Source: an uncultured Flavobacteriales bacterium
GTDB lineage: Bacteria > Bacteroidota > Bacteroidia > Flavobacteriales_F > PHOS-HE28
DNA: 64,000 nt
NCBI GenBank assembly: GCA_937872175.1
Contig: CALMPI010000002.1
Location: 93,088-157,087, forward strand
Reading direction: 5' to 3'
Shown here: piece by piece, positions 19,375-28,900 of the stretch
Position numbering within the stretch: position 1 is the first letter of the stretch
Layout: every line of letters starts with the position of its first letter
The notes under the pieces: model-generated
Databases searched by the model: none
Seen by the model: the letters and a program-made list of their open reading frames with translations, nothing else
Told to the model about the DNA's origin: nothing
Translations under genes and position numbers: made by a program

Positions 19375-20208
19375 GTGGCCGACAAGGAAATGACCTTCCT
19401 GGAGCACCTGGAGGAGCTCCGGTGGACGCTGATGCGCAGCGCCGCGGTGATCCTCGCGGCCATGCTCGTGGCCTTCTTCTGGAAGGAACTGGTGTTCGAC
19501 ACGATCATCCTGGCCCCGCGCGACCCCGGGTTCATCACCTACCGCGCCCTCTGCGCGCTCAGTCAACGGCTCGGGCTCGGTGAGTCCCTCTGCATCCGCG
19601 ACCTGGGCTTCGAGCTGCAGAACATCAGCATGAGCGGCCAGTTCCTCACCCACCTGAAGGTGAGCTTCGTGGCCGGTCTGGTGGCCGCTTCGCCCTACGT
19701 GCTCTGGGAGGTGTGGCGGTTCATCGCTCCGGGCCTCAACGACCGTGAGCGCCGCGCGGCCCGCACCGCCATGGTCTTCGCCGGACTGCTCTTTCTGCTC
19801 GGGGTGGTCTTCGGGTACTACGTCATCGCCCCCATGAGCATCCAGTTCCTCGGGAGCTACAAGGTGAGCGAGGCCGTGCGCAACACCATCGCGCTGGACA
19901 GCTTCATCGGCACCATGACCTCCGTACCGCTGTGGACCGGGGTCATGTTCCAGCTGCCCCTGGCCGTTCTGGTGCTGGCCCGCCTGGGACTCATGAGCGC
20001 CAGCATCATGCGCACATACCGCCGGCACGCCTTTGTGGGCATCCTGGTCGTGGCCGCGGTGATCACTCCGCCGGACGTCACGAGCCAGGCGCTCGTGAGC
20101 CTGCCGCTGTTGCTGCTCTACGAGGTGAGCATCCTGCTCGCCGCCCGGGTCGAACGCCAGGCGCTGGCCGCCGAAAAGGCCCGAACCCCCATCGCCCAAG
20201 CGCGTTGA
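19375..20208 (+). CDS. tatC: Sec-independent protein translocase TatC
   Basis: A 277-residue inner-membrane protein, the core receptor of the twin-arginine translocase. The cytoplasmic N-terminus FLEHLEELRW is the family signature that contacts the RR signal. Six membrane segments can be traced, and the conserved LVAASPYVLWEVWRFIAPGL region follows the first periplasmic loop. The start is probably GTG 19375; ATG 19390 (MTFLEHLEELRW) is an alternative. Two bases separate it from the DUF5686 gene, so tatC, DUF5686 and lptB form one operon. Confidence 0.95.
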   Translation: MADKEMTFLEHLEELRWTLMRSAAVILAAMLVAFFWKELVFDTIILAPRDPGFITYRALCALSQRLGLGESLCIRDLGFELQNISMSGQFLTHLKVSFVAGLVAASPYVLWEVWRFIAPGLNDRERRAARTAMVFAGLLFLLGVVFGYYVIAPMSIQFLGSYKVSEAVRNTIALDSFIGTMTSVPLWTGVMFQLPLAVLVLARLGLMSASIMRTYRRHAFVGILVVAAVITPPDVTSQALVSLPLLLLYEVSILLAARVERQALAAEKARTPIAQAR

Positions 20209-20209
20209 G

Positions 20210-22708
20210 ATGCCCGTGAAGGCGCTCCATCACGCCCTGCGCCGGCTCCTCCGGACCGTTCCGCTCCTCCTCCTCCTCCTCGGCGCTGTGGAAGCGGACG
20301 CCCAGACCACCCGTGTCTCCGGCACCGTCACCGATGCACGATCGGGCGAGCCGCTGCCCTTCGTCAACGTGGGCTTCGTCAACAGCCGCGTGGCCACCAC
20401 CACTGACATGGACGGGCGGTATGCCCTGGACACCTATTACGCCACCGACTCGCTGCGGGCCAGCATGCTGGGCTACGCGGCACAGACCCGTGCGGTGCGC
20501 CGCGACAAGGACCAGCGCGTCGACTTCGCCCTGGCCGCCGGGACGGCCGAGCTCCAGGAGGTGACCATCCGACCCCAGCAGCGCAACCCCGCCTTCGAGA
20601 TCCTGGACCGCGTGGTGGCGAACAAGCCCGCCAACAACCGCGAGAAGCTGGCCTACTACAGCCATGAGACCTACAACAAGGTGGAGTTCGACGTCAACAA
20701 CCTCACCCGGCGCTTCGTGGAGAACAAACTGTGGAAGCCCTTCCGCTTCGTGTTCGACAACATGGACAGCACGGCCGCCAAGCCCTACCTGCCCATCTTC
20801 ATCAGCGAGTCCCTCAGCGAGGTGCACTACCGCCAGCAGCCCCGTGCCAAGCGCGAGGTGATCCGCGCCACCAAGCAGAGCGGCATCCAGAACCAGAGCA
20901 TCTCTCAGTTGATGGGCGACATGTACCAGAACGTCAACATCTACGAGAACTTCCTGGTGCTCTTCGGCAAGAACTTCATCAGCCCCATCGCCGACGGGGG
21001 ACGGCTCTTCTACGACTACTACCTCACCGACAGCGCCTGGGTGGGCACCAACTGGTGCTACCGGCTCGAGTTCCATCCCAAGCGCAAGAACGAGCTCGCC
21101 TTTGATGGGGAGATGTGGATCGCGGACACGGCCTACGCGGTGAAGCGCATCCAAGCGGGCTTCCCGGAGGCCATCAACCTCAACTTCGTCCAAGGCTTCT
21201 GGGTGGAGCAGCAGTACGAGCCCGTGAAGAACGAGGTGTGGATGCTCACCCGCGACGCGCTCGTGGTGGACCTGAGCATCTTCCGCCGCCGCACCAAGGG
21301 CTTCTATGGACGGCGCACAGCCACCTATCGCGATTTCACGATCAACGAGCCGGGCGACCCATCCTTCTACGAGGGGGCCGAACTGGTGCGGGTGAAGGAG
21401 GACAGCGCCACCCGCGAGCCCGACTTCTGGGAGGAACGCCGCCATGAGCCGCTGAACGACCGGGAAAGCACGATCTACGAGATGGTGGACACGATCCAGA
21501 CCATCCCGCGGTTCCGCACGTTCGTGGACCTGGTGAACATGCTGGTCACCGGCTACTACCCGGTGGGCCCCTTGGAGTACGGCCCCTACTATACCTTCTA
21601 CAGCTTCAACGAGGTGGAGGGCACCCGCCTGCGCGCCGGCCTGCGCACCAGCAACGACTGGAGCAGACGGACGGAGCTTGAGGGCTATGCCGCCTACGGG
21701 CTGCTGGACCGCTCCTTCAAGGGCATGGTGGGCGGCCAGACCTTCATCACCAAGCAGCCGCGCCAGCTCACCGGCCTCTACCTGCGCCACGACATCGAGC
21801 AGCTGGGCCAGAGCCAGAGCGCCTTCCGGTCGGACAATGTGCTCAGCAGCACGTTCCGCCGCAACCCCGCCAACAAGCTGACCCTGGTGGACGAGCTCCG
21901 CTTCTTTTATGAACTGGAGCCCTTCACCGGCCTCAACCACCAGCTCACCATCCGCCACCGCAACCTCTTCCCCCGGGGCGACCTCCGCTACCTGCGGCCT
22001 TCCTTCGACGATGGCCTCACCTTCACCGAGGTCCCGAGCATCACCAGCCTCGAGGTGGCCCTCAACACGCGCTTCGCCTGGGGCGAGAAGTACGTGAGCG
22101 GCGAGTTCCGCCGGGTGAGCCTCGGCACCTTCAAACCGGTGCTGGAGTTCTACGGCGCCGTGGGTATCCCGGGGGTCTTTGGGAGCGAGTACGAGTACTA
22201 CAAGACCATTGCACGGATCGATCAGCGCGTGCAGCTCGGCGCCATCGGCTGGTCGCGCTACCGCCTGGAGGGTGGCCGCATCTGGGGTACGCTGCCCTAT
22301 CCGCTGCTCATCCTGCACACCGGCAACGAGACCTTCTACTACTACGATGACGCCTTCAACACGATGAACTTCTTCGAGTTCATCAGCGACCGCTATGTGA
22401 GCCTGAAGCTCGAGCACCACTTCGAAGGCTTTTTCCTGAACAAGGTGCCCCTGTTGCGCAAGTTGAAACTGCGCGAGGTGGTGACCGGCAAGGCGGTGAT
22501 CGGCGATCTGGACGCCAAGCACAGCCAGGAGCTGCGGCTGCTGCCCGGCATGTACAGCCTGTACGACGGACCTTTCGTGGAGGCCAGCGCCGGGATCGAG
22601 AACATCCTGAACGTGCTCCGCATCGACGGCGTGTGGCGCCTCACCTATCAGGACCACCCCAACATCGGGCTCTTCGCCATACGTTTGAAGTTCCGCTTCG
22701 ACTTCTGA
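20210..22708 (+). CDS. DUF5686 outer-membrane protein with carboxypeptidase-like regulatory domain
   Basis: An 832-residue Bacteroidota-specific outer-membrane protein. The signal peptide ([14 protein letters not shown]) is followed by a carboxypeptidase-D regulatory-like beta-sandwich at about residues 32-110 ([20 protein letters not shown]), the type that precedes TonB-dependent receptors. The DUF5686 region starts near residue 120 ([18 protein letters not shown]), and the C-terminal third has beta-barrel character ending in an aromatic residue ([12 protein letters not shown]). It has no TonB box that I can see. It sits between tatC and lptB; its stop overlaps the lptB ATG (TGATG). The molecular role of the family is not established. 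Confidence 0.88.
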   Translation: MPVKALHHALRRLLRTVPLLLLLLGAVEADAQTTRVSGTVTDARSGEPLPFVNVGFVNSRVATTTDMDGRYALDTYYATDSLRASMLGYAAQTRAVRRDKDQRVDFALAAGTAELQEVTIRPQQRNPAFEILDRVVANKPANNREKLAYYSHETYNKVEFDVNNLTRRFVENKLWKPFRFVFDNMDSTAAKPYLPIFISESLSEVHYRQQPRAKREVIRATKQSGIQNQSISQLMGDMYQNVNIYENFLVLFGKNFISPIADGGRLFYDYYLTDSAWVGTNWCYRLEFHPKRKNELAFDGEMWIADTAYAVKRIQAGFPEAINLNFVQGFWVEQQYEPVKNEVWMLTRDALVVDLSIFRRRTKGFYGRRTATYRDFTINEPGDPSFYEGAELVRVKEDSATREPDFWEERRHEPLNDRESTIYEMVDTIQTIPRFRTFVDLVNMLVTGYYPVGPLEYGPYYTFYSFNEVEGTRLRAGLRTSNDWSRRTELEGYAAYGLLDRSFKGMVGGQTFITKQPRQLTGLYLRHDIEQLGQSQSAFRSDNVLSSTFRRNPANKLTLVDELRFFYELEPFTGLNHQLTIRHRNLFPRGDLRYLRPSFDDGLTFTEVPSITSLEVALNTRFAWGEKYVSGEFRRVSLGTFKPVLEFYGAVGIPGVFGSEYEYYKTIARIDQRVQLGAIGWSRYRLEGGRIWGTLPYPLLILHTGNETFYYYDDAFNTMNFFEFISDRYVSLKLEHHFEGFFLNKVPLLRKLKLREVVTGKAVIGDLDAKHSQELRLLPGMYSLYDGPFVEASAGIENILNVLRIDGVWRLTYQDHPNIGLFAIRLKFRFDF

Positions 22709-23436
22709 TGCTGCGCGCCGACGACCTTGTGAAACGCTACAAGCGGCGCACCGTGGTGGGCGGCGTCAGTGTGCAGGTGGCCCAGGGCGAGATCGTGGGC
22801 CTGTTGGGGCCCAACGGTGCGGGCAAGACCACCACGTTCTACATGATCACGGGCCTCATCAAGCCCAACAGCGGCCGCATCCGGCTGGAGGACCACGACA
22901 TCACCGATCTGCCGATGTACAAGCGTGCGCAGCTCGGCATCGGCTACCTGCCGCAGGAGGCCAGCGTGTTCCGCAAGCTCAGCGTGGAGGACAACATCCT
23001 GGCCATCCTGGAGATGACCGGAAAGCCGCGTCCCGAGCAGGAGCGGCGCCTCGAGGAGCTGCTCGATGAGTTCAGCCTGAAGCATGTGCGCAGCAACCGG
23101 GGCGACGTACTGAGCGGGGGGGAGCGCCGCCGCACCGAGATCGCCCGCGCCCTGGCCACCGAGCCCAAATTCATCCTGTTGGACGAGCCCTTCGCCGGCG
23201 TGGACCCCATCGCCGTGGAGGACATCCAGGGCATCGTGAGCAAGCTCAAGCGCAAGAACATCGGCGTGCTCATCACCGACCACAATGTGCAGGAGACCCT
23301 CAGCATCACCGACCGGGCCTATTTGCTCTTCGAAGGGAAGATCCTGAAGCAAGGCACCGCCGAGGAGCTGGCGGCCGATGAGACCGTGCGCAAGGTGTAC
23401 CTGGGGAAGAACTTCGAACTGCGCCGGAAGGTGTAA
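22708..23436 (+). CDS. lptB: LPS export ABC transporter ATP-binding protein LptB
   Basis: A 242-residue cytosolic ATPase of the LptB2FG complex that extracts lipopolysaccharide from the inner membrane. Walker A is GPNGAGKT at residues 34-41, the signature LSGGERRR lies near 140, and Walker B is [13 protein letters not shown]. The sequence around [17 protein letters not shown] is typical of LptB rather than of other branched-chain-like ATPases. ATG 22708 overlaps the upstream stop; the longer frame from 22633 runs inside the DUF5686 gene and is not credible. It is the last gene of the tatC operon. No lptF, lptG or lptC is in the window. Confidence 0.95.
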   Translation: MLRADDLVKRYKRRTVVGGVSVQVAQGEIVGLLGPNGAGKTTTFYMITGLIKPNSGRIRLEDHDITDLPMYKRAQLGIGYLPQEASVFRKLSVEDNILAILEMTGKPRPEQERRLEELLDEFSLKHVRSNRGDVLSGGERRRTEIARALATEPKFILLDEPFAGVDPIAVEDIQGIVSKLKRKNIGVLITDHNVQETLSITDRAYLLFEGKILKQGTAEELAADETVRKVYLGKNFELRRKV

Positions 23437-23482
23437 CGCGTTCAGCCGCAGGTTCCTGGAACGTCTTCGCCGGATCCGATCG

Positions 23483-23501
23483 GTCGACCCCATGGGTCGA
23501 C
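23483..23501. repeat. 19-bp palindromic repeat, copy 2
   Basis: GTCGACCC and GGGTCGAC flank the triplet CAT. It lies between lptB and purS, which converge, and could also act as a hairpin between them. Confidence 0.7.
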
Positions 23502-23536
23502 GCTACGGGTGCCATGGGCACCCTGCGTTGAACCTG

Positions 23537-23794
23537 TTATGCCAGTTCTTCGATCGCGAAGCTGTACTTCTCCATGATCTGGTTGGCCAGCAGCTTCTTG
23601 CATGCTTCGTCCACCTTGGCCTCGGCGGCCTTCTTGTCCTTGGCCTCCACGTGAAGCGTGATGTGCTTGCCGATGCGCACACCGGTGATCTCCGGCAGGC
23701 CCAGGTTGGGCATCGCCCCGCTCACGGCCTTGCCCTGGGGGTCCAGCAGGTTGTCATGGGGCATCACGTCGATCGCGGCGCGGAAGGTCTTCAT
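23537..23794 (-). CDS. purS: phosphoribosylformylglycinamidine synthase subunit PurS
   Basis: An 85-residue small subunit of the three-part FGAM synthase (PurS, PurQ, PurL small form), which channels ammonia in step four of purine synthesis. The sequence KTFRAAIDVMPHDNLLDPQG followed by LGLPEITGVRIGKHI matches PurS well, and the length is typical. I use the ATG at 23794 rather than the longer frame from 23860, which would be translated through the palindromic repeat. A CATCTTTG element ends four bases before this ATG. purQ and purL are not in the window. Palindrome copies flank the gene on both sides. Confidence 0.88.
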   Translation of the reverse strand: MKTFRAAIDVMPHDNLLDPQGKAVSGAMPNLGLPEITGVRIGKHITLHVEAKDKKAAEAKVDEACKKLLANQIMEKYSFAIEELA

Positions 23795-23798
23795 GGGG

Positions 23799-23806
23799 CA
23801 AAGATG
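23799..23806 (-). promoter_or_regulatory. candidate -7 element for purS
   Basis: Minus strand reads CATCTTTG, the same octamer as upstream of gmhA, only four bases before the purS ATG. This spacing implies a leaderless transcript. Confidence 0.5.
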
Positions 23807-23837
23807 GGAACGACGGCGTTTCCCGTGCACCGGTAGT

Positions 23838-23865
23838 GTCGACCCACCGGGTCGACCCATCGGGT
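23838..23865. repeat. 19-bp palindromic repeat, copy 3 plus overlapping partial copy
   Basis: GTCGACCC-ACC-GGGTCGAC occupies 23838-23856. A second unit starts inside it at 23851 (GTCGACCC-ATC-GGGT) and breaks off at 23865, so one and a half units are arranged in tandem. It lies between purS and pssA. Confidence 0.7.
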
Positions 23866-23882
23866 GCGGTCGCGCCTTTGCA

Positions 23883-24686
23883 CTACCTGAACAGCTTCCC
23901 CCACAGCGGCGAAAGCAGGTACAAAAGTAGGATCAGCGGAACGGCCAGGATGCCATAGAGCACCACCAGCACCGCGCCGATGCCGCCCAGCAGGTAGATG
24001 ACCTGATTGCCGGGCCAGCGAAAGTGCTTGAACTTGAGGGAGGGGAGGGGGAGTTCGGAGAGCATGAGGATGCCGAGCACCAATGCGATGAGCATCTTGG
24101 CGATGGGTGAATGCGCAAACTCAAGGATGATCGCGTGCAACGTTTCCGCGAACGGTCCCGGGTGAATTTGTGCGCCTGCTCCTGTCAGAGCGATCGATAT
24201 CCAGAACAGAGCATTCGCCGGGGTCGCCAGACCCATGAAGCCGGAGGTCTGTCGTGTATCAATGTTGAACCTGGCCAGGCGCCAGCAAGAGGCAATGCAA
24301 AGGATACCAGTGGTAAGGCCGGACATCCAGAATGGATCACCGAAGAGGCTTTCGCTCCCGCCCCCTCCCGACCCGGAAACAGGCAGAAAGTCCCTGTGAG
24401 CTGAAATGATTCGGTGAAGCGCTTTGGCAGGGTCGATCGCTGCGATGAACGCCGGCGCCACCCCGAAGCTCACCATGTCCGCCAGGCTGTCCAGCTGGGC
24501 GCCCAGCGGGGTGCCCCCACCCAGGGCCCGGGCCGCCAGCCCATCGAACACGTCGAACAGGGCCGCGGCGAACACCAGCCAACACGCCGCTGTTAGCTGT
24601 CCTTGGGAGGCCAGCAGGATGGACAGCACGCCACAGGCTAGGTTCGCGGTCGTGAGCAGGTCGGGAAGCCGCGGAAGCCGTGCCAT
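23883..24686 (-). CDS. pssA: CDP-diacylglycerol-serine O-phosphatidyltransferase
   Basis: A 267-residue inner-membrane enzyme that makes phosphatidylserine, the precursor of phosphatidylethanolamine. The CDP-alcohol phosphotransferase motif DG-x2-AR-x8-G-x3-D-x3-D is complete, from D48 to D70. Several membrane helices follow. Residues about 100-125 contain an unusual Gly/Ser-rich loop (VSGSGGGGSESLFG). The start is ATG 24686; the longer frame from 24944 crosses the porV-like promoter. The stretch at about 24030-24430 has visibly lower G+C than its surroundings. The next gene is divergent. Confidence 0.92.
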   Translation of the reverse strand: MARLPRLPDLLTTANLACGVLSILLASQGQLTAACWLVFAAALFDVFDGLAARALGGGTPLGAQLDSLADMVSFGVAPAFIAAIDPAKALHRIISAHRDFLPVSGSGGGGSESLFGDPFWMSGLTTGILCIASCWRLARFNIDTRQTSGFMGLATPANALFWISIALTGAGAQIHPGPFAETLHAIILEFAHSPIAKMLIALVLGILMLSELPLPSLKFKHFRWPGNQVIYLLGGIGAVLVVLYGILAVPLILLLYLLSPLWGKLFR

Positions 24687-24727
24687 GGTGGTCGTGGGGA
24701 TCGCGGCCTGGGGCCGACGTCCCGGGC

Positions 24728-24746
24728 CGAAATTGGGATAATTTCG
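24728..24746. promoter_or_regulatory. divergent -7 elements between pssA and the PorV-like gene
   Basis: Plus strand 24739..24746 reads TAATTTCG, 52 bases before the PorV-like ATG. Minus strand 24735..24728 reads CAATTTCG, 41 bases before the pssA ATG. The pair is separated by three bases, an arrangement like that at 11151-11168. Confidence 0.5.
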
Positions 24747-24798
24747 GGGCAATAAAGCAGGCCACCTTCTGTTAGAAGCTGCGTCAACCACCCAACGG

Positions 24799-25902
24799 AT
24801 GAGGACCTTGAGCAGCAACGGCTTGCGCGGCATCGCGGCGGCCCTGATCACCTGTGCCACCGCCCCGGGCCTGCTGGCCCAGGACGCCCCCAAGTACAGC
24901 AACGAGTTCCTGGCCATCGGGGTCGGCGCCCGCGCCCTCGGCATGGGCTACAGCTTCGTGGCCTCCGCCAACGACGTCACCGCCGGCTACTGGAACCCCG
25001 CCGGCCTCACGCGGGTGCGTGGCGACCTGCAGATCGGGGCCATGCACAGCGAGTACTTCGCCGGCATCGCCAAGTACGACTTCGTGGGGGTGGCCAAGCC
25101 GCTGGACACCGCCAGCACCCTGGGGGTCACCTTCGTGCGCTTCGGGGTGGACGACATCCCCAACACCACCGCCCTCATCGACAACGATGGCAATGTGGAC
25201 TACGACCGCATCAGCACCTTCACCGCTGCGGACCACGCCCTGCTGATCAGCTACGCCCGGCGCATGCGCATCCCCGGCCTGGTGGTGGGGGGCAACGTGA
25301 AGGTGATCTACCGCCGGGTGGGCGAGTTCGCCAACGCGTGGGGCTTCGGCCTCGACCTGGCCGCGCAGTATGAGAAGGACAAGTGGCGATTCGCCGCCGT
25401 GGCCCGCGACATCACCGGCACCTACAACGCCTGGAGCTATTCGCTGGACCCGCAGACCATCGAGACCTTCCAGCTCACCGGCAACGACCTACCACAGAAC
25501 AGCACCGAGGTCACCCTGCCCCGGCTGACCCTGGGCGCCGCGCGTGAGTTCCGCTTCGGCAACAAGGTCGGCCTCATCACCGAGCTCAACCTGGAGAACA
25601 CCTTCGACGGCCAGCGCAACACGCTGATCAGCACGGGCACCTGGAGCGCCGACCCGCGCTTCGGCCTGGAGGTGGGCTACGCCGGGGTGGTCTTCGTACG
25701 CGCCGGGGTCAACAACTTCCAGTACGTCACCGACATCACGGATACGCGCCGATTGAACTTCCAGCCCAACATCGGGGCCGGCCTCAAGATCCGCGGCATC
25801 GCGGTGGACTACGCCCTCACGGACATCGGCGACAACTCCATCGCGCTGTACAGCAACGTCTTCAGCCTGCGGTTCGACATCTTCAAGCGAGGCGGCTCAT
25901 GA
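24799..25902 (+). CDS. PorV/PorQ-family outer-membrane protein
   Basis: A 367-residue protein with a signal peptide (LITCATAPGLLAQ) and a FadL-like beta-barrel. The segment FLAIGVGARALGMGYSFVAS followed by DVTAGYWNPAGL is the hallmark of PorV/PorQ proteins. In T9SS organisms PorV shuttles cargo from the translocon to the sortase PorU at the cell surface. The stop overlaps the ATG of the C25 peptidase (ATGA), so the two are translationally coupled, which supports a joint role. I do not assign the porV symbol because genomes often carry several paralogues and the canonical order is porU then porV. Confidence 0.9.
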   Translation: MRTLSSNGLRGIAAALITCATAPGLLAQDAPKYSNEFLAIGVGARALGMGYSFVASANDVTAGYWNPAGLTRVRGDLQIGAMHSEYFAGIAKYDFVGVAKPLDTASTLGVTFVRFGVDDIPNTTALIDNDGNVDYDRISTFTAADHALLISYARRMRIPGLVVGGNVKVIYRRVGEFANAWGFGLDLAAQYEKDKWRFAAVARDITGTYNAWSYSLDPQTIETFQLTGNDLPQNSTEVTLPRLTLGAAREFRFGNKVGLITELNLENTFDGQRNTLISTGTWSADPRFGLEVGYAGVVFVRAGVNNFQYVTDITDTRRLNFQPNIGAGLKIRGIAVDYALTDIGDNSIALYSNVFSLRFDIFKRGGS

Positions 25903-28900
25903 GGCGATCGGGTACGCTCCTTCTCGCGGTGCTGGCCGCTTCGGCGAGCCTGGCCCAGCCCTACGGCAACGAGTGGATCGACCCGTCCCGGCCCTACTGG
26001 CGCTTCACCGTCGCCGCCGACGGCATCTACCGCGTCGACAGCGCTGCACTGGCGGATGCCGGCTTCCCAATAGGTACGGTGGACCCGCGCACCATCCAGG
26101 TCTTCGGGCGCGAGCAGGAGGTGCCCATCTTCATCGAGGGGGAGGACGATGGTGTGCTGAACGGCGCGGACTTCATCGAGCTGCACGCGATGCGGAACGA
26201 TGGCTGGATGGACGGAGCCCTGTACGAGCTTCCGGGCATCCAGAGCAACCCCTTCCACAGCCTCTACAACGACAGCATCCGCTACTACATCACCTGGTCG
26301 GCGGGCACCACGGCCCCGCTGCGCGTGAAGCCCTACACCAACACCGACCACACCCCGCATACGCCGCGGCCATGGGTGTGGCGGGAGACCCTGTCGCAGT
26401 TCGGGCTCGCCTATTACCTGGGTGATCGGGGCCTGTTCGGGGCCTCGTCGTCCTTCATGGTGGAAGGGGAGGGCTACTTCCGCAGCTGGCCGCTTGAGAC
26501 CTATGGCGCCGACGGCACGCTGCTCTTCCAGGTGCCTTCGCAGAACCCATATCAGCAGCCCGACGCACCGCCTTCGCGCATCGACATGGCCGTGGCCGGC
26601 GCGAACAGCCCCAGCAACGGGGCCTGCGACGACCATCACCTGCAGGTGTTCTACGGCGCCAACCTGGTGCAGGCCCTGGACACCACCTACCGTGCCTACC
26701 AGTATCATCGCCTGGGCTTCGATCTCCCCACCGGCGCTCTGGACACCTGGGCCACCAACATCCAGACGCGGGCGGTGTACGACCTGCAGGCCTGCGCCGG
26801 GGCCAACTACCAGGACCGCCAGAACATCGCGTACATCAAACTCCGGTACCCCCGCGCGATGAACTTCGGCGGCGAGCCCATCGCGGATGTGCGCGTGCCG
26901 CACAACGGGACCACGGATACGCTGGCCTACCTGCGCTTCATCGGCTTCTGGGGAACACCCGTGGTGTACGCCTACGGCGATACGCTCCGCCGTGTGCAGG
27001 TGGTGCAGGATGGCTTCGGTTTCTGGCAGGCCCTGATCCCACTGGCACCCAACGCGACCGAGACGCGGGTCTTCATGTACCGCCAGGAGCAGATCGCCGC
27101 CCCTGCGGGCCTGCGCCCTGTATCGGCCAGCGGTCAGTTCACGGACCTGGTACAGGCCCAGCAGGATTCGGCCATGCTGATCGTCACCCACGCGTCGCTG
27201 CGCACCGCCGCGGAGCAGTACGCGATGACCCGGGCCACCAGTCCCACCAACCCCATGAACGCCGTGGTGGTGGACGTGGACGAGCTGTATGACCAGTTCG
27301 GTGGCGGTGTGCCGAAACATCCTCTGGCCATCCGCCGCTTCGCCAAGTTCGCGCTCGATCAGTGGGACACCGATCCGCGGGCGCTCTTCCTGGTGGGCAA
27401 GTCGGTGCTGGCCCCCTCCATCAACGGCCTCAACGGGCACCGCGACGACCCTTCCGTCTACCCCAAGTGCCTGGTGCCCACCCTGGGTTTCCCGCCCAGC
27501 GACATGTGCTTCACCCTGGGTCTGAACGGCGATCCGACGGACATGGTGATCCCGGTCGGACGCCTGGCTGCTCGCACACCGGACGAAGTGGACCTGTACC
27601 GGTCCAAGGTGGAGCAGTTCGAGGGCTGGGATGAGCCCGAGCCCTGGATGAAGAACATCCTGCACTTCCGGGGAGGCTTCGTGGAGTCGGAGTTCCAGCA
27701 GTTCGACAACTACCTCCGGCAGTATGAACTGCTTGCCGAGGACACGAACTTCATCGGGAAGGTCACGCAGTTCAACAAGAACACCCCAGGTGTCTACGGA
27801 CAGGCCTCCGCGGACAGTGTGAAGCATCTGATCGAGGATGAGGGGGTGACCCTGATGACCTTTTTCGCCCATGCCTCGGGTGGCGGGTTCGACATCACCA
27901 TCGACAATCCGGTCAACTACAACTGGGGCGGCAGGTACCCGGCCATCATCGGCAACTCGTGCTATGCGGGCAATGTGCACCTGGCCCCGTCCGAAAGCGC
28001 GAGCGAGAAGAACGTCCTGGTGCCCAACGCAGGGGCCATCGCCTTCATGGCCTCGGTGGACATCGGCCTGAGCAACATGCTCTACCTCTACACGCTGGAA
28101 TGGTATCGCAGTTTCAGCCAGGTGAACCATGGCGGCGGCATCGGGGAGCACATGCGCTATGCCGCGAAACAGCAGCTCCAGGGGAGCGGTTACCTGAACG
28201 TCAACAACGCCCACACCTTCACCCTACACGGAGACCCCACCCTGGTGCTGCATACGTTCGATCGGCCCGACCTCGCTGTGAGCGAGCCCGATGTCCTGAT
28301 CGCTCCCGACCCGGTGACCGCCGACCTGGACACCTTCACCGTGGATGTGATCGTGACCAACTTGGGCAAGGGCACCGGAGGCACGACCAACGTGGTGCTT
28401 GAACGGAGGCTGGTGGAGGAGAACCAAGTGATGCAGCCGATGTACGTCCCGGTGTCAGCCTCCACCTTCCGCGACACGGTGCGCTTCCGGCTGCCGGTGC
28501 TCGCCAACGAGGGGGGGCAGGGCCTCAACATCCTCAACATCCGGGTCGACCTCGACCCGGACGCCATCGCGGAGGTGGACGATCTGGGCAACAACGCCGT
28601 GCAGGCCTCCCTGTTGATCACCAGTGGCGAGATCTTCCCCGTGGAGCCCTTCAAGTTCGCCATCATCCCCGACGCGGCCCCCGTGCTGAAGGCCAGCACC
28701 GGTGACCCCTTCGCGCCGATGCGTGCGTACCGGTTCCAGATCGACACGGTGGATACATACGACAGCCCGGTCTTCGAGGAGGTCGTGATCAACGCGCCCG
28801 GTGGGGTCGTCAGTTGGTCGCCCCAACAGATCTTCGGGCTCAACGCCCAGCAGGACAGCCTGGTGTACTTCTGGCGCTGCACCCCGGACAGCACCGGTGA

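Noticed and set aside
25809..28214. An 801-aa open frame on the minus strand
   Set aside because: Antisense to the C25 peptidase; low-complexity composition typical of GC-rich shadows.
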